64,000 bases of DNA from Phycisphaerae bacterium (lineage in GTDB: Bacteria; Planctomycetota; Phycisphaerae; UBA1845), in contig JAJDDY010000076.1 in assembly GCA_029260075.1 (NCBI GenBank), positions 30,027 through 94,026 on the forward strand, in the 5' to 3' direction. Under the pieces are notes generated by a model. The model was not told the DNA's origin and did no database searches. It saw nothing but the letters and a program-made list of their open reading frames with translations. Each line of letters opens with the position of its first letter. Position 1 is the stretch's first letter. Both the position numbers and the translations under genes were made by a program. Below are positions 17,470-25,678 of this stretch, piece by piece.

Positions 17470-19626
17470 GTGAAACGAGACCACAATTCATCGAAGACAA
17501 TCACTCTCCGCATCGCCGGTATGGACTGTCCTGACGAGATCAAAGAGCTTACATGTGCCTTCAACGCGCAGGGCGGCATCCTCGACCTTTCGTTCAATCT
17601 GATGCGAGGCACGATAACGGTCAGCTTCGACCCGTCGGCCACTGATTCCGAGCAAATCATCTCGATCGTGCGGGCCACCGGCATGAGAGCGACCCTGTTT
17701 TCTGATCGTGCCGCATCGCCCAACGACCGAGATGGCGGCGAACGTAAAGCGCTCAGCTTGACCGTCATGGCGGGACTTGGCACTGCTGTCGGGCTTGCGC
17801 TGGGATGGCTGCCCGTTATTGCGTTCCATAACACGCCTTGGCCATCAGCCATCGCATACTCAATCGCGATCGCCGCCGCCTGGTGGCACATCGCCCCGAA
17901 GGCGTGGCGCGCCGCTAGGCGTCTTCGACTGGATATGAATGTGCTCATGACCATCGCCGTCGTGGGAGCGATTGGTCTTGGCGAATGGTTCGAGGCTTCG
18001 ACCGTGGCGTTTCTCTTCATGCTTTCCAACTGGCTGGAAAGTTGGAGCGTCAGCCGCGCCCGCAGAGCCATCCAGTCATTGATGGAACTGGCTCCGCCTA
18101 TCGCGCGTGTCCAACACGGCGATGGGACAGAGGCTGAAATCGACACCGGCGCAGTCCAGGTCGGAAATCGGGTCGTCGTCAAGCCCGGCGAGAAGTTCCC
18201 GCTCGATGGACGAGTCATCGAGGGAAGTACATCCGCCAACCAGGCGCCGATCACGGGTGAATCGATCCCGGTTGACAAAACGGTCGGCGACGAGGTGTTT
18301 GCCGGTACGATCAATCAGGAGGGAGCCGTCGTCGTTGAGGTGACAAAGCCGGTCGGGAATACGGTGTTGGCCGGTGTGATTCGTTTAGTAGAGGAGGCTC
18401 AGGCCCGGAGTTCGCCGTCGGAACGGTTCGTCGATAGGTTTGCGCTTTACTATACGCCGGCCGTGATCGTGGTGGCGGTCCTTGTCTTCGTCCTTCCTCC
18501 GCTCGCCGCGGGAGGTGGCTGGGGCACGTGGCTGTACCGGTCGCTCGTCTTGCTCGTCATCGCGTGCCCGTGCGCGCTGGTCATTTCAACTCCGGTCACG
18601 ATAGTCAGCGGACTGACGGCTGCCGCGCGCAATGGCGTACTTATCAAAGGCGGCGAATATCTGGAAGCGGTCGGGAAGGCCGATGTCATCGCCTTTGACA
18701 AGACCGGAACGCTGACCCTCGGACGCCCGATCGTCGAGAAGGTCATCCCGATCAACAACACCACTGTTTCCCGTTTGCTTGAACTTGCATCCGCCGTTGA
18801 GCAACGCAGCGAACATTGGATCGCCCAAGCGATCGTCGCGCACGCACGGAAAGAGGGCATCGTTGCTCCGCCCTGCGACAACTACATCGCAATCGCCGGA
18901 AAAGGGGCGAAGGCGCAGGTCGATGGCAAGACTTACCTGATCGGCAACCATCGGTTGCTCGAAGAGGAAGGCATCTGCACGGAGGAAGTTCACGGGACTA
19001 TGCTGGAGCATGAGGACTGTCACCACACCGTGGTCGCGTTGAGTTCTGAGGACGGCCCGCTGGGCGTGTTTCTTCTGGCGGATTCCGCTCGAGGAGAGGC
19101 ACGCTTGAGTGTCGAGGAGTTGCGCGCGTGCGGTGTCTCGTCGATCGTGATGCTTACCGGCGACAACGAAGGAACGGCCCGAGCCGTCGCGCAGGAGTGC
19201 GGCGTTACCGAATACCGAGCCGAATTGCTCCCCGCCGACAAGGTCCAAGCGATCGAGGACTACAAGGCACGAGGGCAGCGCGTAGTCATGGTGGGAGACG
19301 GGATCAATGATGCACCGGCATTGGCGGTCGCAACCGTCGGAATCGCCATGGGCGGCGGCGGTACGGACGCTTCGTTAGAGACGGCCGACATCGGCTTGAT
19401 GACAGACGACCTGCGAAAGCTGCCCTGGCTGATTCGGCACAGTCGCCGGACGCAAGGGATCATCGCGCAGAACATCGCCTTGTCCCTTTCGGTCAAGGTC
19501 CTCTTCGCTGCTCTGGCAGTTTTCGGATTGGCTAATCTCTGGATGGCGATCGCGGCGGATACAGGCGCGTCGCTGGTGGTGACATTCAACGGCTTACGAC
19601 TGCTTCGCACGAAACCGAGCGGGTGA
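17470..19626 (+). CDS. P1B-type heavy-metal-translocating ATPase (ZntA/CadA-like)
   Basis: About 718 residues from GTG 17470, preceded by GGGG; an upstream in-frame TTG at 17455 is possible. An N-terminal heavy-metal-associated domain carries GMDCPDE, with one Cys where GMxCxxC is usual. The pump core is complete: CPC in IACPCALVIS, phosphorylation site DKTGT, TGES actuator loop, HP motif region and GDGINDAPALA. These indicate a P1B-2-like Zn/Cd/Pb exporter. It lies 40-55 nt after the RND pump and should export from cytoplasm to periplasm, where the RND system can take over. Confidence 0.9.
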   Translation: MKRDHNSSKTITLRIAGMDCPDEIKELTCAFNAQGGILDLSFNLMRGTITVSFDPSATDSEQIISIVRATGMRATLFSDRAASPNDRDGGERKALSLTVMAGLGTAVGLALGWLPVIAFHNTPWPSAIAYSIAIAAAWWHIAPKAWRAARRLRLDMNVLMTIAVVGAIGLGEWFEASTVAFLFMLSNWLESWSVSRARRAIQSLMELAPPIARVQHGDGTEAEIDTGAVQVGNRVVVKPGEKFPLDGRVIEGSTSANQAPITGESIPVDKTVGDEVFAGTINQEGAVVVEVTKPVGNTVLAGVIRLVEEAQARSSPSERFVDRFALYYTPAVIVVAVLVFVLPPLAAGGGWGTWLYRSLVLLVIACPCALVISTPVTIVSGLTAAARNGVLIKGGEYLEAVGKADVIAFDKTGTLTLGRPIVEKVIPINNTTVSRLLELASAVEQRSEHWIAQAIVAHARKEGIVAPPCDNYIAIAGKGAKAQVDGKTYLIGNHRLLEEEGICTEEVHGTMLEHEDCHHTVVALSSEDGPLGVFLLADSARGEARLSVEELRACGVSSIVMLTGDNEGTARAVAQECGVTEYRAELLPADKVQAIEDYKARGQRVVMVGDGINDAPALAVATVGIAMGGGGTDASLETADIGLMTDDLRKLPWLIRHSRRTQGIIAQNIALSLSVKVLFAALAVFGLANLWMAIAADTGASLVVTFNGLRLLRTKPSG

Positions 19627-19647
19627 TACCAGACTTGACGACCCCAC

Positions 19648-20040
19648 GTGATTAGCGCCGCGATAGACTCGTCACTACGATCAAGAATGCCACGGAGGCC
19701 AAGCTTGGCATCGACGCGGATGAATCACTTGAGGATCCCAAACAGAGAGGTTCCGGCAAGCGGCTCCCGAATCAGATTCGCGAGTCATGCAGTGGGTCGG
19801 GTCGTCATCGGCACCAACCTGGCTCTGGTGTTCTTCGCCTTGCTCGCCGGCTTCGCCGGAAAGCTCGCGACGGGAAAGGTCCCTTTCGTCCCAGCCGCGA
19901 TACTCGTGGCCGGGGCGTTGCCGGGCGCTCAGTTGGGAAGCGCGCTCAGCAACTGCACACGGCCAGCTTGGCTGCGATTCCAGGCGGCGATCGTGGTTGT
20001 TCTGGCGGCACTCAGGATCGGAGCCGACGCTATCAAATAG
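19648..20040 (+). pseudogene. Fragment of a TauE/SafE (TSUP) family permease
   Basis: From about 19790 the frame encodes VVIGTNLALVFFALLAGFAGKLATG, then VPAAILVAGALPGAQLGSAL and the WLRFQAAIVVVLAALRIG ending, which matches the C-terminal half of TSUP transporters (family about 250-280 residues). The first 45 codons are Arg/Ser-rich and unlike the family, and no N-terminal transporter half is present upstream. This is most simply a decayed remnant between the P1B ATPase and the cytochrome gene; a four-helix half-transporter working as a dimer is less likely. Confidence 0.55.
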
Positions 20041-20224
20041 GTGGTCAGCGGCCGACTACGCAGGCGCTCGGGCTCAGGATCAGACTGGCACGGGAAATGC
20101 GAGACGGATGTGTCGGATGAAACTCGGATCGGGCCGGGCCGGATGCCGGCGTGGCGCTCTGTTCGCCACGCCAGTGCTCTCGGACTATAAGGACTCGGAT
20201 AAGATTTACGGAAAGGAAATTGCG

Positions 20225-21328
20225 ATGAAAGGTCTTTATGGTGGTGTGGCATTCGGCGTGGGACTGGCCCTTGCGACGGTCAGCTCCGGATGCGGGTTTG
20301 GCTTCGTGCCGGGCGGGATGCATGGCACGAACGGCGACGGCGGCGAGCCGACGGGCCTCACGGCACAAGTTGCGGAGAAGGCGCTAACGATCGGTGAGCA
20401 GATCGGTGGCGAGGACGGCTTCGGCGGCGTTGCTGCGGACGGATATCTTTCGCACATGGAGGATCACATGGGTTTCCATGCGATGGACGACCTGGCCGAC
20501 CCCGACAGGCACATGACGATCGTACTCCTGAACGGATCGGACGAGGATTCGACCTTTGACGTTGTCTACATCGCCAGCCACATGGGCATCGACGAGCAAG
20601 TGCTGCAAGTGGACGTTCCGGCGAGCGACGAGTTGACGGTCGAGCTGCCTTGCGCCGAGATCATCGGGCTTGGAAGCCTCACGCTCGTTGGTGAGACCGC
20701 TGTACACCTGGGTGATGGCACTGAGTTCGAAAACGCGATGTGCGTTCCCGCGTTCCTCGGGTCGGACTACCTCTGTGATAGCGCATATCACGGGTTCTTG
20801 ATGGCGGATGTCGACGACCTCGACGGCGATGGCGATACGGCTGAACTCATCGTCACCACGGAGGCCTTCGGATTCCACACCGGCCCCGCCGGAACCGGTG
20901 GACACGGGCACATGGGGGCGGCTGCACCATCTTTGTCCGAGGAAGCGACGAACGGAGAACGTATCTTCAAGACCGGTTACAACATTGACGGTGAACGAAT
21001 CGCATTCGATGCTGGGGCACCATGGCTCCACATGCTTGGAGGCGGCTGCGCGGCCTGCCACGGAGCCGACGGCACCGGGGGGCGATGGGCCATGATGTCG
21101 CTTCAGACCGCCCCAGACATACGCTACTCCCGCCTTACCGAGGATGAACATGCGGCGGATGAAGGCCACCCACCATACGACGATGAACTCATCGGCCGGG
21201 CTGTTCGCGAAGGTTTGAATCCAGATGGAGAAACACTGAGTTGGCCCATGCCCCGGTGGGATCTTTCGAACCGAGACATGGCGGACCTGATCGATTACCT
21301 AAGAACGCTCGACGGCGAGAGTCCGTAG
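20225..21328 (+). CDS. Cytochrome c-type lipoprotein with one haem site
   Basis: 367 residues from ATG 20225, with GGAAA 7 nt upstream. A lipobox ATVSSGC near residue 22 predicts a lipoprotein. The N-terminal 200 residues are acidic and His/Met-rich (HMEDHMGFHAMDD, HMTIVLL) with beta-strand patterns and a DVDDLDGDGDTAEL loop like a calcium-binding repeat. The C-terminal domain has CAACH near 271-275, with a distal Met supplied by WPMPRWDLS and the closing DLIDYLRTL helix of class I cytochromes. It is probably a periplasmic electron carrier or redox partner for metal chemistry. I do not know the N-terminal domain. Confidence 0.7.
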   Translation: MKGLYGGVAFGVGLALATVSSGCGFGFVPGGMHGTNGDGGEPTGLTAQVAEKALTIGEQIGGEDGFGGVAADGYLSHMEDHMGFHAMDDLADPDRHMTIVLLNGSDEDSTFDVVYIASHMGIDEQVLQVDVPASDELTVELPCAEIIGLGSLTLVGETAVHLGDGTEFENAMCVPAFLGSDYLCDSAYHGFLMADVDDLDGDGDTAELIVTTEAFGFHTGPAGTGGHGHMGAAAPSLSEEATNGERIFKTGYNIDGERIAFDAGAPWLHMLGGGCAACHGADGTGGRWAMMSLQTAPDIRYSRLTEDEHAADEGHPPYDDELIGRAVREGLNPDGETLSWPMPRWDLSNRDMADLIDYLRTLDGESP

Positions 21329-21383
21329 GAACGAAGTGACCCGGGACAGGATCGCAACCGGTATCCCTGGTGCAGGATGATGC

Positions 21384-21551
21384 ATGCGGCCGCCCGCCCA
21401 AGAGGGCAACAAGTTTCACATGGCCGTGTTCGTCTCGTTCGTACTCGGCGTGGCACTCTATGTCGGACTGCTTGACGGACTTGTGGCCAACACGCTCGCC
21501 CGCGTGTCCTTTTCTCAATCCGTCACAATCCTTGACCTGTTTGGAAGATGA
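21384..21551 (+). CDS. Small single-pass membrane protein
   Basis: 55 residues: a short polar N-terminus, one membrane helix (MAVFVSFVLGVALYVGLL) and a short tail ending DLFGR. It lies directly upstream of the ArsM-like gene and its TGA overlaps an ATG (21548) in that gene's frame. There is no obvious ribosome site, so it is only moderately supported. Its position suggests a membrane tether or partner for the methyltransferase. Confidence 0.35.
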   Translation: MRPPAQEGNKFHMAVFVSFVLGVALYVGLLDGLVANTLARVSFSQSVTILDLFGR

Positions 21552-21568
21552 CCGGAGGGGCTATACGC

Positions 21569-22300
21569 ATGGATGCCGAGACAATCTACGACCAAGTGCG
21601 GCAACGTTTCTCTTCCGTCGCCACCGATCCGGCTTCCGAAAGACGCTTCGAGATCGGCTGGACCAGCGCGCTGAAGCTGGGCTACGATGCGGCGACACTG
21701 ACCAACTTACCAGTCGGCGCCGTGGAATCCTTCGCCGGCGTCGGCAACCCGCTCGCACTGGATCCGCTCGCGAACGGCATGACGGTTCTCGACCTGGGGT
21801 GCGGGGCGGGGATGGACACGATCATCAGCGCGCGGATGGTCGGACCGAGCGGCAGGGTGATCGGCATTGATATGACCGACGAGATGGTCAACCAAGCTCA
21901 GCAGGCTTGCGCCGAAAGCGGACTTGCCAATGTCGAGATCAAGACTGGCATGGCTCACGCGCTCGATGTGGATGACGAATCCGTCGATGTCGTCGTCTCC
22001 AACGGCGTCATCAATCTCTGCCCTAACAAAGAGAAGGTACTCGCCGAGCTACATCGCGTACTCAAGCCCGGCGGGCGGTTGCAGGTGGCCGACATGTCGC
22101 TCGTAGATGGCGTGAACCCCGAGTTGCTGGAGCGGGTCGGCGAATGGTCCGACTGAGTGTGCGGCGCGATTCCAGGAAGGTCTTTCCTGGCCAAGTTGAG
22201 AGACGCTGGATTCATCGACGCCCGAATCGTGGGGACAACCGGCTACCACACATCCCAGTTCACGGAAGGCATGTTATTCTTCGCGCGGAAGAGTCTATGA
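21569..22300 (+). CDS. ArsM-like SAM methyltransferase, candidate selenoprotein (in-frame TGA at 22154)
   Basis: Start ATG 21569, chosen for GGAGGGG 8 nt upstream. Motif I VLDLGCGAGMDT, GRVIGIDMT and VISN-like VVSNGVINL identify an arsenite-methyltransferase-type SAM enzyme. Reading stops at TGA 22154-22156, but the same frame continues for 47 codons with clear family sequence (VCGAIPGRSFLAKLRDAGF, then a Thr/Gly-rich strand to TGA 22298). Read through, the protein is 243 residues with Sec196 in WSD-U-VCGA. This aligns with the As(III)-binding Cys of ArsM (GCVAGA). The other usual As-binding Cys positions are Gly or Val here. A SECIS-like hairpin lies 15 nt downstream. A nonsense mutation is the alternative. 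Confidence 0.7.
22172..22190 (+). promoter_or_regulatory. SECIS-like hairpin downstream of the in-frame TGA
   Basis: CCAGGAA (22172-22178) pairs perfectly with TTCCTGG (22184-22190) around the 5-nt loop GGTCT. The stem begins 15 nt and the loop 22 nt after the TGA. Bacterial SECIS elements lie inside the coding region just after UGA and need a G at the start of a small loop; the E. coli fdhF element also contains GGUCU in its loop. No T-run follows, so it is not a terminator. Confidence 0.65.
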
Positions 22301-22399
22301 CGCTGTTGGCGTGCGACTGTAGGCGAGGCGGTCAGCGACGGAGGCTAATAGAGACGGATGCTTCAGGCAATCTGGGATACGCGAGGCCACCCGAACAGT

Positions 22400-23557
22400 T
22401 TACGGTACGGTAGCGGCCACCTCTTCCGATGGCTTGCGCTCGCTGCCTTTTCGCGTTAGTGCCCCAACGCCGTTGATGACGGCGCAGGTCGGGCATGAGC
22501 AGACGCCGGAACGGAAGTTGTTCACAATGGCCTCGGTGGGGCAATTCTCGATACACGCCCCGCAAGCCTGGCAAGCGTCGAGGTTCACGACTGCGTACTT
22601 CTTCGCCGCGCTATCATACGCGAACAAATCGGCCGGGCAAACGATATCGCACAGATGACAGCCGATGCACTTCTCGGGGAGGATTTCAACGTGCGTATTC
22701 TTCACGCCGAGAATGAGTTCTGTTGCGTCTTGTCGCCAGAGCGGCGACCAGCTCGGCATATCATAACCGACGAACGCGGAGATAACCATAATCCACCCCG
22801 TCCACCCAATCAGATGCCATGGATCGGGCGGGCCAGTCACTTCGGTAAACACCACGAAGACGGCAGCGCCCAGAATGCCGAGCGACAGACCCTTTTGCAC
22901 GCCGGGTTTCCCCGGCAACCAGAACGCCAGGACGCTGCAAAGCACGGAAAAGACGAACAGCAGGGCCAGCGTTCCCCACAACAGACCGGGGAGCCACACC
23001 GAAGCGAGCAGAAGAGGCAATATGAGGAGAAGAGCCACGTTGAAACCGAGATTGGTCCCCATCACGAACCGGTCTTTGAGATTGAACTTCAAATGCCTGT
23101 GTTCGCGCTCGGTTCTCGACTTTCCGTTGCGCAGATACGCGGATAGGTCTTTGACATGCGCCGGTCCGAAGCGCGGCTTCCATTCGGTACGCTCCTTCAG
23201 TGACCAGATGTTCACACCACTAGCCGAAAGCTGCGGGAGAATCAGCCGTCGGTGGTCTACGAGGTTTTCGATGCCGCTTGTTTTGAGAATCGAGACGACC
23301 GTATCCGCCGTGAAATCGCCCGCACCGCCAGCACACCATACGTTGACGCCTTTCGTCGGAGCGACGAGGAGCCATGCATCGATACCGTCGCGTTCAAGCG
23401 TCTCCATCACTGTTCGGACAGTAAGCTCGAAGTTCGCCGTCACGAGCACCGGTGATGAGCGGCCAGGATTTCCAACGCGGCGAAGGCCGGGCTTAGTCGG
23501 GAATGGAAAGAGCCGGCCGAAGAGGAACCAGATATCTTTGAGCAGGTTCCACATCAT
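22400..23557 (-). CDS. HgcAB-like fusion: corrinoid domain, membrane helices and two [4Fe-4S] sites
   Basis: 385 residues. Residues about 72-78 read NVWCAGG, matching the HgcA cap helix N(V/I)WC(A/S)(A/G)G whose Cys ligates cobalamin cobalt; the usual following Lys is Ala here. VDHRRLILPQLSASGV and FGPAHVKDL continue the corrinoid-domain pattern. Four to five membrane helices span about 168-275. The C-terminal part carries CIGCHLCDIVCP and CQACGACIENCP, a ferredoxin like HgcB, then a CSCPTC tail. It fuses what are separate genes in classical mercury methylators. It is last in a five-gene minus operon and overlaps the methyltransferase gene by 4 nt. Likely a corrinoid methyl- or alkyl-transfer protein for a metal or metalloid; mercury methylation is not implied by the motif alone. 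Confidence 0.75.
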   Translation of the reverse strand: MMWNLLKDIWFLFGRLFPFPTKPGLRRVGNPGRSSPVLVTANFELTVRTVMETLERDGIDAWLLVAPTKGVNVWCAGGAGDFTADTVVSILKTSGIENLVDHRRLILPQLSASGVNIWSLKERTEWKPRFGPAHVKDLSAYLRNGKSRTEREHRHLKFNLKDRFVMGTNLGFNVALLLILPLLLASVWLPGLLWGTLALLFVFSVLCSVLAFWLPGKPGVQKGLSLGILGAAVFVVFTEVTGPPDPWHLIGWTGWIMVISAFVGYDMPSWSPLWRQDATELILGVKNTHVEILPEKCIGCHLCDIVCPADLFAYDSAAKKYAVVNLDACQACGACIENCPTEAIVNNFRSGVCSCPTCAVINGVGALTRKGSERKPSEEVAATVP

Positions 23558-24174
23558 GCCCTCTCCGCAACGACGAGAGCCAACGTGCCGAGGAGATATC
23601 GCTCGGCGGACGCGACCCTGAAGCCGGCCGCCGCGAGCCGACTATCAAGCAACCGTAGCGCGTGTGTCGTGTTCTGCGTGAGCAGGAGCGTGACAGCCGC
23701 AAGGGGCAACCGGACGCAGTAGAAGGGGATTCGTTGCCACCAGGCGTCCGGCCGTACTTCATCCGCTACGATCAACTTCCCATTGGGTTTGAGCAAACCA
23801 CGCGTGGCCCGCAGAACATACCGCTGTTCGTCCTCCGACAGTTCGCTGAGGGACAGGGTGGCAACGATGCGGTCGAACCGGTCCGATCCCAGCATGCCGA
23901 TTTCGGTCGCGGTCATGTGAAGGAACTCCGCATCGGGTGCCGAAGTTCGAGCGACGCTCAGCATCGGCTCGGAAACGTCGATGCCCACGACTTGGGCGCC
24001 TCGATTGGTCATCAAAGCAGCAAGCGAGCCTGATCCGCAGCCGATTTCCAGCACGGCATTGCCCGGTTGAATCCAGACTGAGGCTATCTCACGCTTGATG
24101 CGATCGACACGCCCGAGCGTCAGGATTCGCATTCCCCGATCATACTTGGCCGGGGTTTGCTCCAGAATCTTCAT
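23554..24174 (-). CDS. SAM methyltransferase next to the HgcAB-like gene (CpaM-like)
   Basis: About 206 residues. The N-terminus KILEQTPAKYDRGMRILTLG and SAM motif I VLEIGCGSGSLAAL, then VVGIDVS and LKPNGKLIVADEV, define a class I methyltransferase. Proteins of this kind beside HgcA-type corrinoid proteins are called corrinoid-protein-associated methyltransferases. A hydrophobic stretch (FYCVRLPLAAVTLLL) near 155-170 may touch the membrane. I prefer ATG 24174 because the family begins at MKILE; an ATG at 24192 is possible. It overlaps the upstream membrane-protein gene by about 35 nt. It may supply the methyl group to the corrinoid or act on its product. Confidence 0.7.
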   Translation of the reverse strand: MKILEQTPAKYDRGMRILTLGRVDRIKREIASVWIQPGNAVLEIGCGSGSLAALMTNRGAQVVGIDVSEPMLSVARTSAPDAEFLHMTATEIGMLGSDRFDRIVATLSLSELSEDEQRYVLRATRGLLKPNGKLIVADEVRPDAWWQRIPFYCVRLPLAAVTLLLTQNTTHALRLLDSRLAAAGFRVASAERYLLGTLALVVAERA

Positions 24175-24655
24175 GTAGACTAGCGTTGACATTATTCGCT
24201 ATCGCTTTCGGTGCCCGTTTGAGCATCCATGTGTAACCCACCAGAATCGAAAGAACCGTCAGCCCGAATGTAAGTGGCTTGGTGATGGCAAGGAACTTCG
24301 GGCCGAACAGACCGAGGTAGATGGGGAGCATGGGCGACCCACAACAGCCTGTCAGAAAACAGACGCTCGCCCATAGGACGCCACTTAGCGTAACCCCTCC
24401 CGCTGAAGCGAGAAGGGCCTCTCGTCGCATCTTCACGATGCGAGTAAAGCAAAACGCCGCGAAGGCTCCGGCGAAAGCGTACGAAAGCCCAAGCCAATAC
24501 TCACCCGACTCGGTGTAACGTGTCCAGCGTGACTCTTCCGGCCGGTCGAACTCGTAGGTTGCCCACCGACCCGCGTTTACCGGCTGCGTCCGCGTACTGT
24601 AGAGGAAGTGTCCCAGAAGGACGGCCATGAAAACAGCCGGGATCGCCCACTTCAT
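24140..24655 (-). CDS. Membrane protein with a GCCG motif, HgcAB-like operon
   Basis: 171 residues with four hydrophobic helices: an N-terminal one (IPAVFMAVLLGHFL), one near 55-72 (YAFAGAFAAFCF), one near 85-105 and one near 125-142. Helix 3 ends CFLTGCCGSPMLPIYLGLFG, a Cys-Cys pair at a membrane face that could bind a soft metal. It overlaps the gene before it by 4 nt and the CpaM-like gene after it. I do not recognise the family; a transporter or maturation partner for the corrinoid protein is a guess. Confidence 0.6.
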   Translation of the reverse strand: MKWAIPAVFMAVLLGHFLYSTRTQPVNAGRWATYEFDRPEESRWTRYTESGEYWLGLSYAFAGAFAAFCFTRIVKMRREALLASAGGVTLSGVLWASVCFLTGCCGSPMLPIYLGLFGPKFLAITKPLTFGLTVLSILVGYTWMLKRAPKAIANNVNASLHEDSGANPGQV

Positions 24656-25074
24656 GGTACGACGTCCACACGCTTCGCGTCGAAGACCAAGCCTCTGTCA
24701 CTCTCGACAACTTGGCCGGTAATCTCGACGACGGTCTTCGGCTCAGGAAGTGGGCCGGTAAACTTCACCGGCAAGTTGTGCTTCGCACACGTGAGTACTC
24801 CGCATGATTCAAACTCGCGAGAGTCGATGACGGAAAAAACGCCCTGCGATTTGTTGACGGCCGACACGACCGCGCGGAGGGTCACTTCGTGGTCAAATCT
24901 CTCGGGGCTGTCGGCAAGCTCATCGACATGAACACTCTCGGACGAGGCTCCCACCTTGGCAGAGATGGCGTCGTCGTTCGCAACGGCGTCTGCGCTGTCA
25001 CGGATGAATGCATATGTGATGCCGCCAACCAGGACAGCCCCCGCCAGAGCGACAGCAACGGTTCCCGTTCTCAT
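24652..25074 (-). CDS. Exported OB-fold-like protein
   Basis: 140 residues from ATG 25074, chosen because the signal-anchor MRTGTVAVALAGAVLVGGITYAF starts there. The rest reads as one small beta-barrel: VTLRAVVSAVNKSQGVFSVID, a Cys pair FESCGVLTCAKHN near 95-105, then VEITGQVVESDRGLVFDAKRV, the strand order of OB-fold domains seen in periplasmic binding or haem-chaperone proteins. It overlaps the arsR stop and the membrane-protein start by 4 nt each. The Cys pair may bind metal. Function unassigned. Confidence 0.6.
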   Translation of the reverse strand: MRTGTVAVALAGAVLVGGITYAFIRDSADAVANDDAISAKVGASSESVHVDELADSPERFDHEVTLRAVVSAVNKSQGVFSVIDSREFESCGVLTCAKHNLPVKFTGPLPEPKTVVEITGQVVESDRGLVFDAKRVDVVP

Positions 25075-25466
25075 GATGCAGCCCTCTTTCCTCGGAAACG
25101 CCTCGATACGCGCCCTCCGGCGTCTTCCGTCAGGCACCACCCGTGGTCCAGGAGCGTCACGACACACGGATCAACGATGCGATAGTGAATCTGCAACCCG
25201 TTCCGTCGAGGTTCCACGATCCCGCGGTCGGCAAGCCGCTGGAGTTGGTTCGAGACGGCCTGCGGCTTCATGCTAAGAGCCTCAGCAAGCTCGGTCACAC
25301 AAAGCTCCCCGGCTCGGACGAGCGCGTGGAGCATGCGAAGCCGTGTCCCGTTAGCGAGCGTTTTGAACGTCGATTCCAGCGCAAGGCCCTGCCGCTTCGT
25401 GAGCAGCGGACGGCTGTCCAGTTCAGGTTTCGGTGGGCGACAGCCTTTGGTCTTGTTCGTACCCAT
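25071..25466 (-). CDS. ArsR-family regulator of the HgcAB-like operon
   Basis: 131 residues from ATG 25466, which has GGAGG 6-7 nt upstream. Winged helix: LESTFKTLANGTRLRMLHAL, ELCVTELAEAL, recognition helix KPQAVSNQLQRLADRG and wing RRNGLQIHYRI. The CVC site of classical ArsR is replaced by CVT, but a C-terminal DPCVVTLLDHGWCL offers two further Cys, so the inducer may be sensed through helix 5. It heads the operon of OB protein, membrane protein, CpaM-like and HgcAB-like genes, all overlapping. A perfect inverted repeat lies just upstream. Confidence 0.85.
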   Translation of the reverse strand: MGTNKTKGCRPPKPELDSRPLLTKRQGLALESTFKTLANGTRLRMLHALVRAGELCVTELAEALSMKPQAVSNQLQRLADRGIVEPRRNGLQIHYRIVDPCVVTLLDHGWCLTEDAGGRVSRRFRGKRAAS

Positions 25467-25493
25467 GCGGATCCTCCAAACGTCGTCAATCGA

Positions 25494-25515
25494 TATTACA
25501 CTATATCGTGTAATA
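25494..25515 (-). promoter_or_regulatory. Operator of the HgcAB-like operon: perfect 8-6-8 inverted repeat
   Basis: TATTACAC (25494-25501), spacer TATATC, then GTGTAATA (25508-25515), 28 nt upstream of the arsR start. A palindrome of this size and AT content directly before a divergent ArsR gene is the expected ArsR/SmtB binding site. Confidence 0.7.
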
Positions 25516-25545
25516 GTGGCATAGTCAAGGGGCTGGGTAGGAGTT

Positions 25546-25583
25546 TTCGCGTGCCCTTCACGCCAGCTTGAAGGGCACGCGAA
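25546..25583. repeat. Perfect 15-bp inverted repeat between divergent arsR genes
   Basis: TTCGCGTGCCCTTCA (25546-25560) and TGAAGGGCACGCGAA (25569-25583) are exact inverses around an 8-nt loop. No T-run follows on either strand, so a simple terminator is not supported. It sits between two divergent promoters and could be an insulator, a second operator or a structured leader. Confidence 0.7.
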
Positions 25584-25638
25584 GGATCGAAGATTGCGGT
25601 CCTGACCGTCGCGGGCAGTCCAGAAAAGGGGCCGCGGC

Positions 25639-25666
25639 TTGACAACGCCCAGATTAATGGTACAAT
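25639..25666 (+). promoter_or_regulatory. Sigma-70 promoter of the arsR/arsP-type operon
   Basis: TTGACA at 25639-25644 and TACAAT at 25661-25666 with a 16-bp spacer, ending 12 nt before the arsR ATG at 25679. A partial dyad (ATGG...CCAT) spans the -10, a likely ArsR site. The leader would be very short. Confidence 0.65.
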
Positions 25667-25678
25667 TGCCATAGAGCC

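Noticed and set aside
22154..22156. Plain truncated methyltransferase ending at this TGA
   Set aside because: The next 47 codons are clearly family sequence, and a SECIS-like hairpin follows; kept as an alternative explanation only.
25546..25583. Terminator
   Set aside because: It lies between divergent promoters and has no T-run on either strand.
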